A stretch of 64,000 nucleotides of DNA from Larkinella punicea (lineage in GTDB: Bacteria > Bacteroidota > Bacteroidia > Cytophagales > Spirosomataceae), in NCBI RefSeq assembly GCF_003334855.1, contig NZ_QOWE01000009.1:1-64000 (forward strand), given 5' to 3'. Below the pieces are notes generated by a model. The model searched no databases, was not told the origin of the DNA, and saw only the letters and a list, made by a program, of their open reading frames with translations. A program made the translations under genes and the position numbers. How positions within the stretch are numbered: position 1 is the first letter of the stretch; every line of letters begins with the position of its first letter. Of the stretch, positions 44,584-53,228 are shown piece by piece.

Positions 44584-45933
44584 ATGAAATACTTCCGTAT
44601 CTTCTTCAAAGTGCTGTTGGGTCTGGTTGCGGCCATTCTCCTGTTTTTAGCCGTCAGCCTGGCACCCGTCGATGATCAGCCATACCGGAAAACCGACTAT
44701 TACCGGTATACGCGGCAACAACTGCTGGACCTGGCTCCTCCACCCAATCCGCAGACGGGTTTGCGGGCTGGCTGGGCGAAGACCAACCTGACGCCCTCGT
44801 TCACCACGCCGACGGGCGGTTACGGGGCCCGAAGAGGCCAGCACTGGTCAACGGTCAGCGATTCCATTTTTGTCCGGACCATCGTTCTCAGCAACGGCGG
44901 CACCAAAGTAGCCATTATTGCGCTGGATTTACTCATCACGCCCCCCACCGTAACCGAGCAACTTAAAAAAAGATTGCCGGAAATCGGTTTTCAATGGGAT
45001 CAGGTGTTCACAGGTGCCATTCACAGCCACAACAGCCTGGGCGGCTGGGCTCCCGGTCTGGTCGGCGAACTGTTTGCCGGCGATTTTGACCAGCGGGTCG
45101 TCGATCACATTACGGATACCATTCTGAAATCGATTGTGCTGGCGGAGAAGCAGATGGCTCCGGTGGAAGTTGGCTTTTCGCAGTTCGACGCCCCCGATCT
45201 GGTGTATAACCGGATGAACAAAGAGGGAAAAGTGGATGCAAACGTGCGACTTTTGAAACTCAAAAAAAATACCGGCGAATCGGCCCTCCTCTGTACGTTT
45301 GGGGCACACGCTACGATTTTCCGGGCGGCCGATTATCAATACCTCAGCCGTGATTATCCAGGAGCGTTGGTGGACCGGCTGGAGAAACAAACCGGCAGCT
45401 TTGTGGCCTTCATGGCCGGTTCGGTGGGCAGCACCGGTTCGAAAACCACGCCGGGGAAAGACGAATTTGCCACCATCCGAACCTACGCCGATACGCTGAC
45501 CGCGCGGATTCTGCCGACCTTGCCCCAGGTTAAAACCCAGCCCGACAGCACGCTGGAAATTCTGACCTTGCCCTTGCAACTGCGTGAACCGCAGGCCCGT
45601 GTCATCGAAGACTGGCGGGTACGTGGCTGGCTGTTTCATTCCGTTTACGGCGACTACCCTTCCGACCTGAAGGCGTTGCGCATCGGTCAGACGGTTTTGC
45701 TTGGCACGCCCTGCGATTTTTCGGGCGAGCTGGTGGCCGAACTCCGGCAGGAAGCCGACCGGAAAGGTTTTCAGTTGATGGTCACGAGTTTCAACGGCGG
45801 GTATATCGGTTACATTACGCCCGACAAATATTACCACAAGAATTCGTACGAGACCAGAACGATGAACTGGTTCGGGCCGGAAAACGGCGCGTATTTTGTG
45901 GAAATGATGAAAGGCTTGGTAGACCGGCTGTAG
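44584..45933 (+). CDS. Neutral/alkaline non-lysosomal ceramidase-like hydrolase
   Basis: The 449-residue product has a signal anchor at about 8-28 (FFKVLLGLVAAILLFLAVSL). The ceramidase N-terminal fold follows with RAGWAKTNLTPSFTTPTGGY, FVRTIVLSNGGTKVAIIALD, a metal-ligand stretch FTGAIHSHNSLGGW and CTFGAHATIF. Family members cleave the amide bond of ceramide using zinc. It is exported and might act on sphingolipids, which many Bacteroidota make, or on host lipids; a different amide substrate is possible. Its stop lies 2 bases from the convergent MBL-fold gene. Confidence 0.8.
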   Translation: MKYFRIFFKVLLGLVAAILLFLAVSLAPVDDQPYRKTDYYRYTRQQLLDLAPPPNPQTGLRAGWAKTNLTPSFTTPTGGYGARRGQHWSTVSDSIFVRTIVLSNGGTKVAIIALDLLITPPTVTEQLKKRLPEIGFQWDQVFTGAIHSHNSLGGWAPGLVGELFAGDFDQRVVDHITDTILKSIVLAEKQMAPVEVGFSQFDAPDLVYNRMNKEGKVDANVRLLKLKKNTGESALLCTFGAHATIFRAADYQYLSRDYPGALVDRLEKQTGSFVAFMAGSVGSTGSKTTPGKDEFATIRTYADTLTARILPTLPQVKTQPDSTLEILTLPLQLREPQARVIEDWRVRGWLFHSVYGDYPSDLKALRIGQTVLLGTPCDFSGELVAELRQEADRKGFQLMVTSFNGGYIGYITPDKYYHKNSYETRTMNWFGPENGAYFVEMMKGLVDRL

Positions 45934-45935
45934 AG

Positions 45936-47069
45936 TTAGGGCATGGTTTCCCACCACCGCCCGGTCGGAACCGTCGAACCCAGAACGACCACTTCGCCAA
46001 TGCGGGGCGTAGCGACTTTGGTGCCCAGTTCGGCCGACTTTTTCATCAACCGCTGAATGGGATCGCGCCAGGTGTGCAGGGCCAGATTGAATTTCCCCCA
46101 GTGAATCGGAATCAACAGGTCGCCTTTGACATCCAGTTGGGCCTGAGCCGTTTGTTCCGGCATCATGTGAATATCGATCCAGTCTTCGTTGTAGGCGCCA
46201 CATTCCAGCAAAGCAATATCGAAGGGGCCGTATTTCTCGCCGATGGTTTTCAGACCCGGATAATAGCCGGTGTCGCCCCCGTAATACACCCGTTTCTGCG
46301 TTCCCAACAACGCCCACGAACACCATAACGTACCGTTTCGGTTGGTCAGGCTGCGACCGGAAAAATGCCGCGCCGGGGCACACACCAGCGTCAGATCACC
46401 GAATTTAGTGGATTCATGCCAGTCCAGTTCGGTAATTTGCTCCGGAGCAATCCCCCATTTTTCGAGATGCGCGCCCACGCCCAGCGGCACGAAAAACCGG
46501 CTGACTTTTCCTTTCAGCTTTGTAAAAGTCTCGTAATCCATGTGATCGTAATGGTCGTGCGACAGCACAACGGCGTCTACCGGCGGCAGTTCATCCACAT
46601 TCATGTAATGATCGAAGGGAAACCGCTTTGGGCCACTGAAGGACGCAAACGACGCCCGTTCGCTAAAAACCGGGTCGGTCAGCAAGGTTTTTCCCTGAAT
46701 CCGAATCAACAAAGATGAATGCCCAAACCAGCTAATGGCGACCTGTTCGGGTCCGCCATTGCCTTCAAAAACCGCCTGGTCGAACGGGACGGTTTGGATG
46801 GTATCGGTTGGCTCGGCTCCCGGCACGCCCGTCAGCATTTTCCAGGTGGCCGACACCATTTTTCCCGCCGACATATCGAGGCTGGTCGGCACCAGATTCT
46901 GAAACGTACCGTCTTTAAAATTGGGGGAAGCCTGGATGCGTTTCAGCCGCTCACCCGCCGGATTTTCGCCGAACTGGGGAGCAAAATTCACAAACGCAAC
47001 GACGGCAATAACCAGGAGAATGAGGAGGGAAACGAGAATCAGGGCCATTCTTTTTAAGACTTTTTTCAT
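45936..47069 (-). CDS. MBL-fold metallo-hydrolase, UlaG/NAPE-PLD-like, membrane-anchored
   Basis: The 377-residue product has an N-terminal anchor (about 8-29, MALILVSLLILLVIAVVAFV). The metallo-beta-lactamase HxHxDH motif is in VVLSHDHYDHMDYETF (His171, His173, Asp175, His176). Later metal ligands are in APARHFSGR, YYGGDTGY and IPIHWGKF. NAPE-PLD-type relatives hydrolyse phosphodiesters of lipids; UlaG relatives are lactonases. Sequence alone favours the former, since an upstream GHSSLLIRIQGKTLLTDPVF is shared with that group. Confidence 0.88.
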   Translation of the reverse strand: MKKVLKRMALILVSLLILLVIAVVAFVNFAPQFGENPAGERLKRIQASPNFKDGTFQNLVPTSLDMSAGKMVSATWKMLTGVPGAEPTDTIQTVPFDQAVFEGNGGPEQVAISWFGHSSLLIRIQGKTLLTDPVFSERASFASFSGPKRFPFDHYMNVDELPPVDAVVLSHDHYDHMDYETFTKLKGKVSRFFVPLGVGAHLEKWGIAPEQITELDWHESTKFGDLTLVCAPARHFSGRSLTNRNGTLWCSWALLGTQKRVYYGGDTGYYPGLKTIGEKYGPFDIALLECGAYNEDWIDIHMMPEQTAQAQLDVKGDLLIPIHWGKFNLALHTWRDPIQRLMKKSAELGTKVATPRIGEVVVLGSTVPTGRWWETMP

Positions 47070-47132
47070 GCGGTGGGTGTTGCCCGGTATACGGGCTTCA
47101 CGTCACAACACACCGCCCCTTTGCCGAGTTCC

Positions 47133-47660
47133 TCACCGAACCCGGTCAAACACAAACAAATCGGCGAAAACCCACTTGCCGTCTTTCTGATTACCGCGTT
47201 GAATTACCAGTTGGTTGTCCGAGCGTTTTTCGTAGATAATCCGGATCGAGCCGTCTGATTTCTCAAATAAGGCCTGGTTCTTTTTGGCCTCGATGAACGA
47301 ATACCGGTCGGATACGTCTTTTTCTTCCGAAGCGATCAAACCGGGTTTGAAGTGTTTGACCAGTACAATCGGCCCCTTTTCGGTTTGCTCAAAGATCAAC
47401 AGTTCGTACATCGTCACTTTGTTGTCTTTCATCATGCGCATAAAACCGGCCAGGTTGTCGCCCTGCGGAGCGGCCCAGGCCGCATCGATCGGCCCGCCGT
47501 TGAAGGTTCCTTTCCACCGGCCTTCCATAAAGCTGACATCTGCCAACGAGCCGGTTTGGGCCTGAGCGGCCTGGTTTACAACTAAATAGAGCGCTATCAG
47601 AATGGCAAAAGGAATGGAATCGCGCAAAGTGCCGAAGCGGAAATTTCTAAATCGGTTCAT
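47133..47660 (-). CDS. Secreted DUF6265-family protein
   Basis: The 175-residue product has a signal peptide (about 12-35, IPFAILIALYLVVNQAAQAQ). The mature domain opens DVSFMEGRWKGTFNGGPIDA and continues with MMKDNKVTMYELLIFEQTEKG and VLVKHFKPG, matching my memory of DUF6265 (a lipocalin-like small domain). Function is unknown. The ATG at 47660 is chosen because it opens the signal sequence. Confidence 0.78.
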   Translation of the reverse strand: MNRFRNFRFGTLRDSIPFAILIALYLVVNQAAQAQTGSLADVSFMEGRWKGTFNGGPIDAAWAAPQGDNLAGFMRMMKDNKVTMYELLIFEQTEKGPIVLVKHFKPGLIASEEKDVSDRYSFIEAKKNQALFEKSDGSIRIIYEKRSDNQLVIQRGNQKDGKWVFADLFVFDRVR

Positions 47661-47701
47661 GGGAATAGGTTTTGTTGGACGGCAAGATACGCATCCGGGA
47701 T

Positions 47702-47790
47702 TAAAGAGAAAAGACGGGAGAAAAAAGACCATTCACTACCCACCCAACTGGTCTTTATTCTTTCATCTCACTTCTTTCATCTCATTTGCT
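47702..47790. repeat. Weak purine/pyrimidine hairpin between divergent genes
   Basis: The left side is purine-rich (AAAGAGAAAAGACGGGAG) and the right side is pyrimidine-rich (TCTTTATTCTTTCATCTC). Pairing is patchy. It resembles, in polarity only, the stronger hairpins elsewhere in the window. Confidence 0.35.
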
Positions 47791-47846
47791 TTTTTGCGTA
47801 CGCCTGTAGACCTTGCCTTCCGTAAAATACCGCCCTCTACCCTTTT

Positions 47847-50168
47847 ATGATCCCGACTACCATCTGTGCAAATCAAATTCGTTCATTTTTGACAGGAATC
47901 GCCTGCTGGTTTCTGTTAGGCCCTCAGCCGACTGCCGCGCAATCGCTCAAAATCAGCCCGCAGGATCTACGGTTTTCGCAACTCCCCACCCGCTGGGACG
48001 AAGCCCTCCCGTTGGGAAACGGCGTTCTGGGCGCACTGATCTGGCAGAAAAACGACCGTCTCCGGTTTTCGCTGGATCGGGTGGATTTGTGGGATCTGCG
48101 CCCGATGCGCGGGCTCGACCGGCCCGAATTCAGCTACCGGTGGGTGCAGAATCAGGTCATGAAAAAAGACTACAAGATCGTTCAGCAGTATTTCGATAAA
48201 CCGTATGATGAAGAACCCGGCCCGACCAAAATTCCGGGGGCGGCTCTCGAATTCAACACGACGGCCCTCGGGTCCGTGCAGTCGGCCCGGCTGCTCATTC
48301 AGGAGGCTGTTGCGGAAGTAACCTGGCAGAACGGAGCGGTTTTGCGTTCGTTCGTCCACGCGACAGAACCGGTTGGCTGGTTTCGCTTCGAGAAGATCCC
48401 GGCCCACTTTGCGCTGGAACTCATTCCGCCGGCTTACGGAAAATCGATTCAGGAAAAAGCGGAAAATGCCGTGGTCGATGGCGACGATCTGGTGCGTTTA
48501 GGGTATCCACAAGGAACCGTTTTACAGCAAAAAAACAAGATTACGTATCACCAGACCGGCTGGGGCGGTTTTTCGTACGACGTTACCATTCAATGGGTTC
48601 AGAAAGCCAACACGCTGGAAGGAACCTGGACGATTGCGTCGGCGTATCCCGAAAAAAAGAAAACCGCCAGTTTAGCAAAAACTACGTCGACCACCCGAAC
48701 TTTTGCCGCTGCTCTGGCTTCGCACCGAAGCTGGTGGCAACGGTTCTGGTCGAAGTCGTCGGTTCAGGTGCCGGATTCCCTGCTGCAAAAACAATGGTAT
48801 CTGGAAACCTACAAATTTGGCGCGACCGCCCGTGCCGATGCCCCACCGATTTCGCTCCAAGCCGTCTGGACCGCCGACAATGGCCGGATTCCACCCTGGA
48901 AAGGCGATTACCACCACGACCTGAACACGCAACTCAGTTACTGGCCGAGCTACAGCGGGAATCACCTGGAAGAAAGCATCGGGTACATCAATCACCTGGA
49001 AGAGAATTTGCCGACGTATCGCGACTACACCAAACGGTATTTCGGAACCGACGGGATTGCCGTTCCGGGCGTCACCACACTGACGGGCAAGGAAATGGGC
49101 GGCTGGATTCAGTATTCGCTCTCGCCCACGGTTTCGGCCTGGCTGGCGCAGCATTATTATTTACAGTGGCGGTATAGCAACAATGCGGTTTTTCTGCGCC
49201 AGAAAGCCTATCCGTGGCTGAAAGGTGTGGCGCAGCACCTGGAAAAACTGACGGTTTTGGATGAAAACGGGAAACGAAAACTGCCCATCAGTTCGAGTCC
49301 GGAAATCAAGGATAATAAACTGGAAGCCTGGTTTCCCACCAACACCAACTACGATTTGTCCCTCATGAAGTTTGTGTTTAAAACCGCAACCGAAATGGCG
49401 ACGGCTTTGGGCAACGAAGCGGATACCCGGCATTGGCAGACTATTCAAAACCAGTTTGGTGATTTTGCGTTGAGCGACCGAAACGAACTGATGTTTGCCG
49501 CCAGTTTGCCCTACAATGAGTCCCACCGCCATTTTTCGCACCTCATGGCGATTCATCCGCTGGGGCTGATTCGGTGGGAAGACGGCGAAAAGTCCCAGCA
49601 GATTATTCGGAATTCACTGGCGTTGCTCGACCGCGTCGGGCCGGATTGGTGGTGTGGCTATTCCTACGCCTGGCTGGGCAGTCTGAAAGCGCGGGCGAAA
49701 GACGGATCGGGAGCCGCCGAAGCCCTTCATACTTTTGCCTCGGCCTTTTGTTCAGTCAACTCGTTTCACCTGAACGGCGATCAGACCAAATCCGGAAAAT
49801 CGAAGTTTACGTACCGACCGTTCACGCTGGAAGGGAATTTTGCGTTTGCTGCCGGTTTGCAGGAAATGCTGATTCAGAGTTACGCCGGTTTTATCGAAAT
49901 TTTTCCGGCCATTCCCGCCACCTGGAATGACGCCGGTTTTACGGATTTACGAACGGAAGGGGCTTTTCTGGTCAGTGCCCAAAAACGCGCTGGTATCGTG
50001 AAAGAGATTACGGTAAAAACCACCCAGGGCGGTACATCCCGCCTTAAACTGCCTTTCAACACCTACGTTATCAAAACCTCACAAAAGGCGACCGTTGAAC
50101 CTTCAGAACCCGGTTTTGTGACGTTGAAGCTGCAAGCAGGTGGTTCGATCACCTTGCAAAATCAATAG
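47847..50168 (+). CDS. GH95-like exported glycoside hydrolase with altered active-site residues
   Basis: The 773-residue product has a signal peptide (about 1-32) and the GH95 N-terminal signature PTRWDEALPLGNGVLGALIW. The (alpha/alpha)6 catalytic domain includes HHDLNTQLSYWPSY near 356, SSSPEI near 483 and FTLEGNFAFAAGLQEMLIQS near 660. In Bifidobacterium AfcA (GH95) the catalytic residues are N421, N423, E566 and D766. Here E566's equivalent (SSSPE) is kept, but the first Asn appears as Asp (DLN) and D766 as Glu (LEGNF). Activity on alpha-L-fucosides is therefore uncertain; a different alpha-L-sugar is possible. It is exported and adjacent to a small secreted gene. Confidence 0.85.
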   Translation: MIPTTICANQIRSFLTGIACWFLLGPQPTAAQSLKISPQDLRFSQLPTRWDEALPLGNGVLGALIWQKNDRLRFSLDRVDLWDLRPMRGLDRPEFSYRWVQNQVMKKDYKIVQQYFDKPYDEEPGPTKIPGAALEFNTTALGSVQSARLLIQEAVAEVTWQNGAVLRSFVHATEPVGWFRFEKIPAHFALELIPPAYGKSIQEKAENAVVDGDDLVRLGYPQGTVLQQKNKITYHQTGWGGFSYDVTIQWVQKANTLEGTWTIASAYPEKKKTASLAKTTSTTRTFAAALASHRSWWQRFWSKSSVQVPDSLLQKQWYLETYKFGATARADAPPISLQAVWTADNGRIPPWKGDYHHDLNTQLSYWPSYSGNHLEESIGYINHLEENLPTYRDYTKRYFGTDGIAVPGVTTLTGKEMGGWIQYSLSPTVSAWLAQHYYLQWRYSNNAVFLRQKAYPWLKGVAQHLEKLTVLDENGKRKLPISSSPEIKDNKLEAWFPTNTNYDLSLMKFVFKTATEMATALGNEADTRHWQTIQNQFGDFALSDRNELMFAASLPYNESHRHFSHLMAIHPLGLIRWEDGEKSQQIIRNSLALLDRVGPDWWCGYSYAWLGSLKARAKDGSGAAEALHTFASAFCSVNSFHLNGDQTKSGKSKFTYRPFTLEGNFAFAAGLQEMLIQSYAGFIEIFPAIPATWNDAGFTDLRTEGAFLVSAQKRAGIVKEITVKTTQGGTSRLKLPFNTYVIKTSQKATVEPSEPGFVTLKLQAGGSITLQNQ

Positions 50169-50169
50169 A

Positions 50170-50475
50170 TTAATTGTCCTTCCGCCGGGTGGTATCACGT
50201 TTTTCCAGGGTTGCCCCCACGCCAAAGGCATTGGGATCGCTCGGCGGAACGACCCTGACCTTGCGTTTGCCTCTTCCCTCGCGCGGGCTGATGACCTTGC
50301 CCGGCGTCGATACCGGTTCGGCGGCCGGGCTGGTCAAGGGTACACTGTTCGAAGGCGTCACCACGGGCGCAATCGTGGTCGGGAGTTGTTGCGGTTTTTG
50401 CCGAACGGTATCGCTTTGTCCCAAACAGACACCAGCGGAAAAACTAAAAACGAGAAACATGACAATCGGGCGCAT
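50170..50475 (-). CDS. Small secreted protein of unknown function
   Basis: The 101-residue product has a signal peptide (MRPIVMFLVFSFSAGVCLG) and a low-complexity mature part rich in Pro, Ser, Thr and Val, then a basic stretch (REGRGKRKVRV). No domain is recognised. It ends 1 base from the glycosidase stop, convergent. The composition supports a real exported peptide, but function is unknown. Confidence 0.5.
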   Translation of the reverse strand: MRPIVMFLVFSFSAGVCLGQSDTVRQKPQQLPTTIAPVVTPSNSVPLTSPAAEPVSTPGKVISPREGRGKRKVRVVPPSDPNAFGVGATLEKRDTTRRKDN

Positions 50476-50593
50476 AACAATAACATCATTTGTTCAATGA
50501 AACGAATTGCAACTGGTTTTGTTAGAATGAACGGTATAACGCTTCCCAAAGCAGCCTGAAGCGGTACCGACAAACCCAAAATCATCACACACT

Positions 50594-51625
50594 ATGAAAT
50601 ACAACCTCTTGGGAAACACCGGATTACTGGTTTCCGAGCTTTGTTTAGGCACCATGACCTTTGGCGGAAGCGGCACGGGCATGTGGGCGGCCATTGGAAA
50701 ACTGGAGCAGGAACCGGTCGATCAGCTTCTGAAACGCTCGGTTGATGCGGGCATTAATTTTATCGACACCGCCAATGTCTATGCCGAAGGCGTGTCGGAA
50801 CAACTTACCGGTCAGGCCATTCGAAACCTCGGTCTCAACCGCGATGATCTGGTCATTGCCACCAAAGTCCGGGGTAAAATGGGTGAAGGACCCAACCAGA
50901 TCGGCCTGAGCCGGAAACACATTGTGCAGCAGGCCGAGGAAAGTCTGCGCCGGTTGAACACCGACTACATCGACCTCTACCAGATTCACGGTTTCGATTT
51001 TCTGACTCCGCTGGAAGAAACGCTCCGGGCGTTAGACGATCTGGTGAAGAGTGGGAAAGTCCGCTACATCGGTTGCAGCAACCTGGCAGCCTGGCATTTG
51101 ATGAAAGCGTTGTCGTATTCTGAACACAAGGATCTGGCCAAATTCGTGTCCCTGCAAGCGTATTACACCATCGCCGGTCGGGATCTGGAGCGTGAGATCG
51201 TTCCGCTGCTGCTGGATCAGAAAGTGGGCCTGATGGTCTGGAGCCCGCTGGCGGGCGGTTTGCTGAGCGGCAAATACGGTCGCAACAAACAACCGGAAGA
51301 TTCCCGCCGGGTGAATTTTGATTTTCCGCCGGTCAACAAGGAAAAAGCATACGATATTCTGGACGTGATGGAACCGATGGCCGAAGAAAAAGGCGTTTCG
51401 GTAGCCCAGATCGCGCTCGCGTGGCTGTTGCACCAACCCGCAGTAACCACGGTTATTATCGGAGCCAAAAAACCGGAACAACTCGAAGACAACCTCAAAG
51501 CAATCGACGTCGTTCTGAGTGCCGACGACCTGAAAAAACTGGATGACATCAGCAAACTGGCTCCCGAATATCCGGGTTGGATGGTGGATCGGCAGGCGAA
51601 TGATCGGAAAAAGTACGTACAGTAA
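50594..51625 (+). CDS. Aldo/keto reductase
   Basis: The 343-residue TIM-barrel enzyme has the AKR motifs ISxxLGLGTMTFGG-like SELCLGTMTFGGSGTGMW, INFIDTANVYAEGVSEQLTG with the catalytic Asp and Tyr, the lysine in VIATKVRG, and the histidine in LYQIHGFDFLTPL. The C-terminal NADP-binding stretch includes QPAVTTVIIGAKKPEQL. It reduces aldehydes or ketones with NADPH; the substrate is not predictable. A perfect 19-bp terminator follows. Confidence 0.94.
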   Translation: MKYNLLGNTGLLVSELCLGTMTFGGSGTGMWAAIGKLEQEPVDQLLKRSVDAGINFIDTANVYAEGVSEQLTGQAIRNLGLNRDDLVIATKVRGKMGEGPNQIGLSRKHIVQQAEESLRRLNTDYIDLYQIHGFDFLTPLEETLRALDDLVKSGKVRYIGCSNLAAWHLMKALSYSEHKDLAKFVSLQAYYTIAGRDLEREIVPLLLDQKVGLMVWSPLAGGLLSGKYGRNKQPEDSRRVNFDFPPVNKEKAYDILDVMEPMAEEKGVSVAQIALAWLLHQPAVTTVIIGAKKPEQLEDNLKAIDVVLSADDLKKLDDISKLAPEYPGWMVDRQANDRKKYVQ

Positions 51626-51667
51626 ATCATAAAAAAGGCCAGGAGCGACCTGGCCTTTTTTATGATT
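51625..51667. terminator. Strong bidirectional intrinsic terminator
   Basis: Arms 51625-51643 and 51649-51667 form a perfect 19-bp stem with a 5-base loop and T-runs on both strands. It lies at the end of the aldo/keto reductase gene and 16 bases beyond the end of the 51684 gene on the other strand, so it can serve both. Confidence 0.9.
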
Positions 51668-51683
51668 TAGATACCCGAAGTTG

Positions 51684-52058
51684 TTAGTTCATGACCACCA
51701 GTCGCGTTGGCGCTTCAACCGGCTCCGAACCCAGGTTCACCTCTTTGACAATGCTGCCTTCTTTCGATTTTACTTCCAGTTCATACTTGCCATCGGGCAG
51801 TTCCGCAACGTTCAGTTTGACGGCGTACTTCTGTTCTTTCTTGCCCACAAATTGCTGAAACATCACCCGATTGTTTTTATCACGCAACAGAACGACCACC
51901 GGTTCCAGGGCGGTTTTCTCGACCGCAACCCGGATTTGGTTGTTGATGGTCACGTAGGCACTGGCATCGAACGTGAGGGTTTTGGGAGCCGTTCCGTTGT
52001 CAACTGGGGTAGTACTCAGGATAGCGGTGCAAATCAGGTTACTCAGTAAATTCATCAT
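51684..52058 (-). CDS. Small secreted protein of unknown function, behind a candidate sigma-54 promoter
   Basis: The 124-residue product has a short signal (about 1-20). A beta-rich mature part follows (AVEKTALEPVVVLLRDKNNR, VNLGSEPVEAPTRLVVMN) that looks like a single beta-sandwich with a late strand typical of secretion-tail domains. No family is named. The minus-strand sequence at 52127-52142 fits a sigma-54 promoter, with two dyads ~90-140 bp further upstream resembling enhancer-binding sites, so it may be induced by an unlinked NtrC-type regulator. Confidence 0.6.
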   Translation of the reverse strand: MMNLLSNLICTAILSTTPVDNGTAPKTLTFDASAYVTINNQIRVAVEKTALEPVVVLLRDKNNRVMFQQFVGKKEQKYAVKLNVAELPDGKYELEVKSKEGSIVKEVNLGSEPVEAPTRLVVMN

Positions 52059-52126
52059 GATATTTGTTGTTTAGTATTGTGTTGTTTATGTCTTAGCGTT
52101 GTTGTTTCCTGTTCGATGATCTATAA

Positions 52127-52142
52127 TGCCAACGCCGTGCCA
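52127..52142 (-). promoter_or_regulatory. Candidate sigma-54 (RpoN) promoter
   Basis: On the minus strand TGGCACGGCGTTGGCA has the invariant GG and GC ten bases apart and differs at one base from TGGCACGnnnnTTGCA. Transcription would start near 52115, leaving a 57-base leader before the 51684-52058 gene. Confidence 0.55.
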
Positions 52143-52206
52143 AGGCAATATCAATTTTACAACTAATTGATAATCAGAAGACAAGAATTTACATTTACTT
52201 TTCAAG

Positions 52207-52243
52207 TGTACGAAGGCGGACAATCTCTGTTCAAATGCGGACA
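52207..52243 (-). promoter_or_regulatory. Two 16-bp dyads, possible enhancer-binding sites for the sigma-54 promoter
   Basis: TGTACGAAGGCGGACA (52207-52222) and TGTTCAAATGCGGACA (52228-52243) share the pattern TGTnCR-N4-CGGACA and are 21 bp apart (two helical turns). A third half-site TGTACG lies at 52248. They lie about 92-128 bp upstream of the inferred start. The rest of the 52059-52382 gap shows nothing recognisable. Confidence 0.5.
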
Positions 52244-52382
52244 AAAGTGTACGCCCAGCGGCCGGTTTTCCAAAAAACTAAAAGAAGTCGCCTTGCCTTT
52301 CATGTTTGTAAAAGCATTAACTTTCTGCGTGCCTATCAGGCCAGCCCAATTCGCTTGAAAAAACGCTAAAAACCATGCTACT

Positions 52383-53015
52383 ATGAAGAAAATCATTTTC
52401 TGTTTTGCGGCTTCGATCGCAGCCATCAGTTATGCGTCAACCGCATCGGCCGCAGCACCGGCCCGGGGTGCCATCACGTCGCTTCACGCCCTCCTGATCA
52501 GCTCCGACTCAACAGCGGCCCTGCTCGATAAAGCCGTAGCAGCCAATGCGAAAGGCGACAAAACCGGCACAGTGAAAGCGTTGCAGGCCGGCACCACGGC
52601 CCTCGAAACCGAAGCCAAAAGCAGCACCGGAAGTCTGAAAGACAAATTGCTGGGGCAGGTCGGCAACCTGAAAAAATTGATTCCGCTGGCGCAAAGCGGT
52701 TTGCTGAAAGGCGATATTTTGCAGAAAGCCGTGAGCCTGGCCAAAATGGCCCTCGGTGCCAATCAAGTCGAAAAACTCATGGGGGGCGGGAACCTGCTCT
52801 CGAAAGTTACCGGACTGACCAGCAACCTGAATCTGGTTAAAACCGGTCTCTCGGCGCTGGGCGGAAGCAGTGCCAGTACGGGCAATTCACTCATCACAAC
52901 GGCCCTCGGTGGACTCTCGAAGCTGAGTAAAGGGGGCGTTGCGGCAAAAGCTGCGGAGCCTGCTGTGAAGAGTCAGTTGGACAGTGTGCTCGGCTTTGTG
53001 AAAGGCGTTCTCTAA
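52383..53015 (+). CDS. Secreted Ala/Gly/Leu-rich protein of unknown function
   Basis: The 210-residue product has a signal peptide (MKKIIFCFAASIAAISYAS). The mature part is helical, rich in Ala, Gly, Leu and Lys, with weakly repetitive segments (LLDKAVAANAKGDKTGTVKA, ALGGSSASTGNSLITTALGG). It might be a membrane-active or structural periplasmic protein. No family is recognised. It has its own terminator at 53040-53072. Confidence 0.6.
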   Translation: MKKIIFCFAASIAAISYASTASAAAPARGAITSLHALLISSDSTAALLDKAVAANAKGDKTGTVKALQAGTTALETEAKSSTGSLKDKLLGQVGNLKKLIPLAQSGLLKGDILQKAVSLAKMALGANQVEKLMGGGNLLSKVTGLTSNLNLVKTGLSALGGSSASTGNSLITTALGGLSKLSKGGVAAKAAEPAVKSQLDSVLGFVKGVL

Positions 53016-53039
53016 TCCGAAATGCCCCCGAACCATTGC

Positions 53040-53072
53040 AAAAAAGCCCGGCGCAAACGCACCGGGCTTTTC
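53040..53072 (+). terminator. Intrinsic terminator after the 52383 gene
   Basis: AAAGCCCGG (53043-53051) pairs with CCGGGCTTT (53062-53070) around a 10-base loop, with A and T runs outside the stem. Confidence 0.75.
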
Positions 53073-53113
53073 CAATTCAACTCTAACCCTTAAACACACA
53101 CAAACTGTCTTCT

Positions 53114-53219
53114 AATGAATATTAAATATAAAATGATGAATGCGAAATGATAAAGTGCATATGGATGAGCTACTTAACTTCTACATTCATCATTTTACAT
53201 TTAATATTTATCATTCATT
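53114..53219. repeat. Family B hairpin, copy 2 (imperfect)
   Basis: The left arm 53114-53142 and right arm 53184-53219 share ATAAAATGATGAATG and its complement, the same word as the perfect hairpin at 23215-23315. The right arm carries an extra word, so the arms are unequal. Convergent genes lie on both sides, as at the first copy. Confidence 0.75.
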
Positions 53220-53228
53220 ACGCTCCCT

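Noticed and set aside
44929-46383. Minus-strand 484-codon frame
   Set aside because: Antisense to the ceramidase-like gene and overlapping the MBL-fold gene in another frame. No domain or signal is recognisable.
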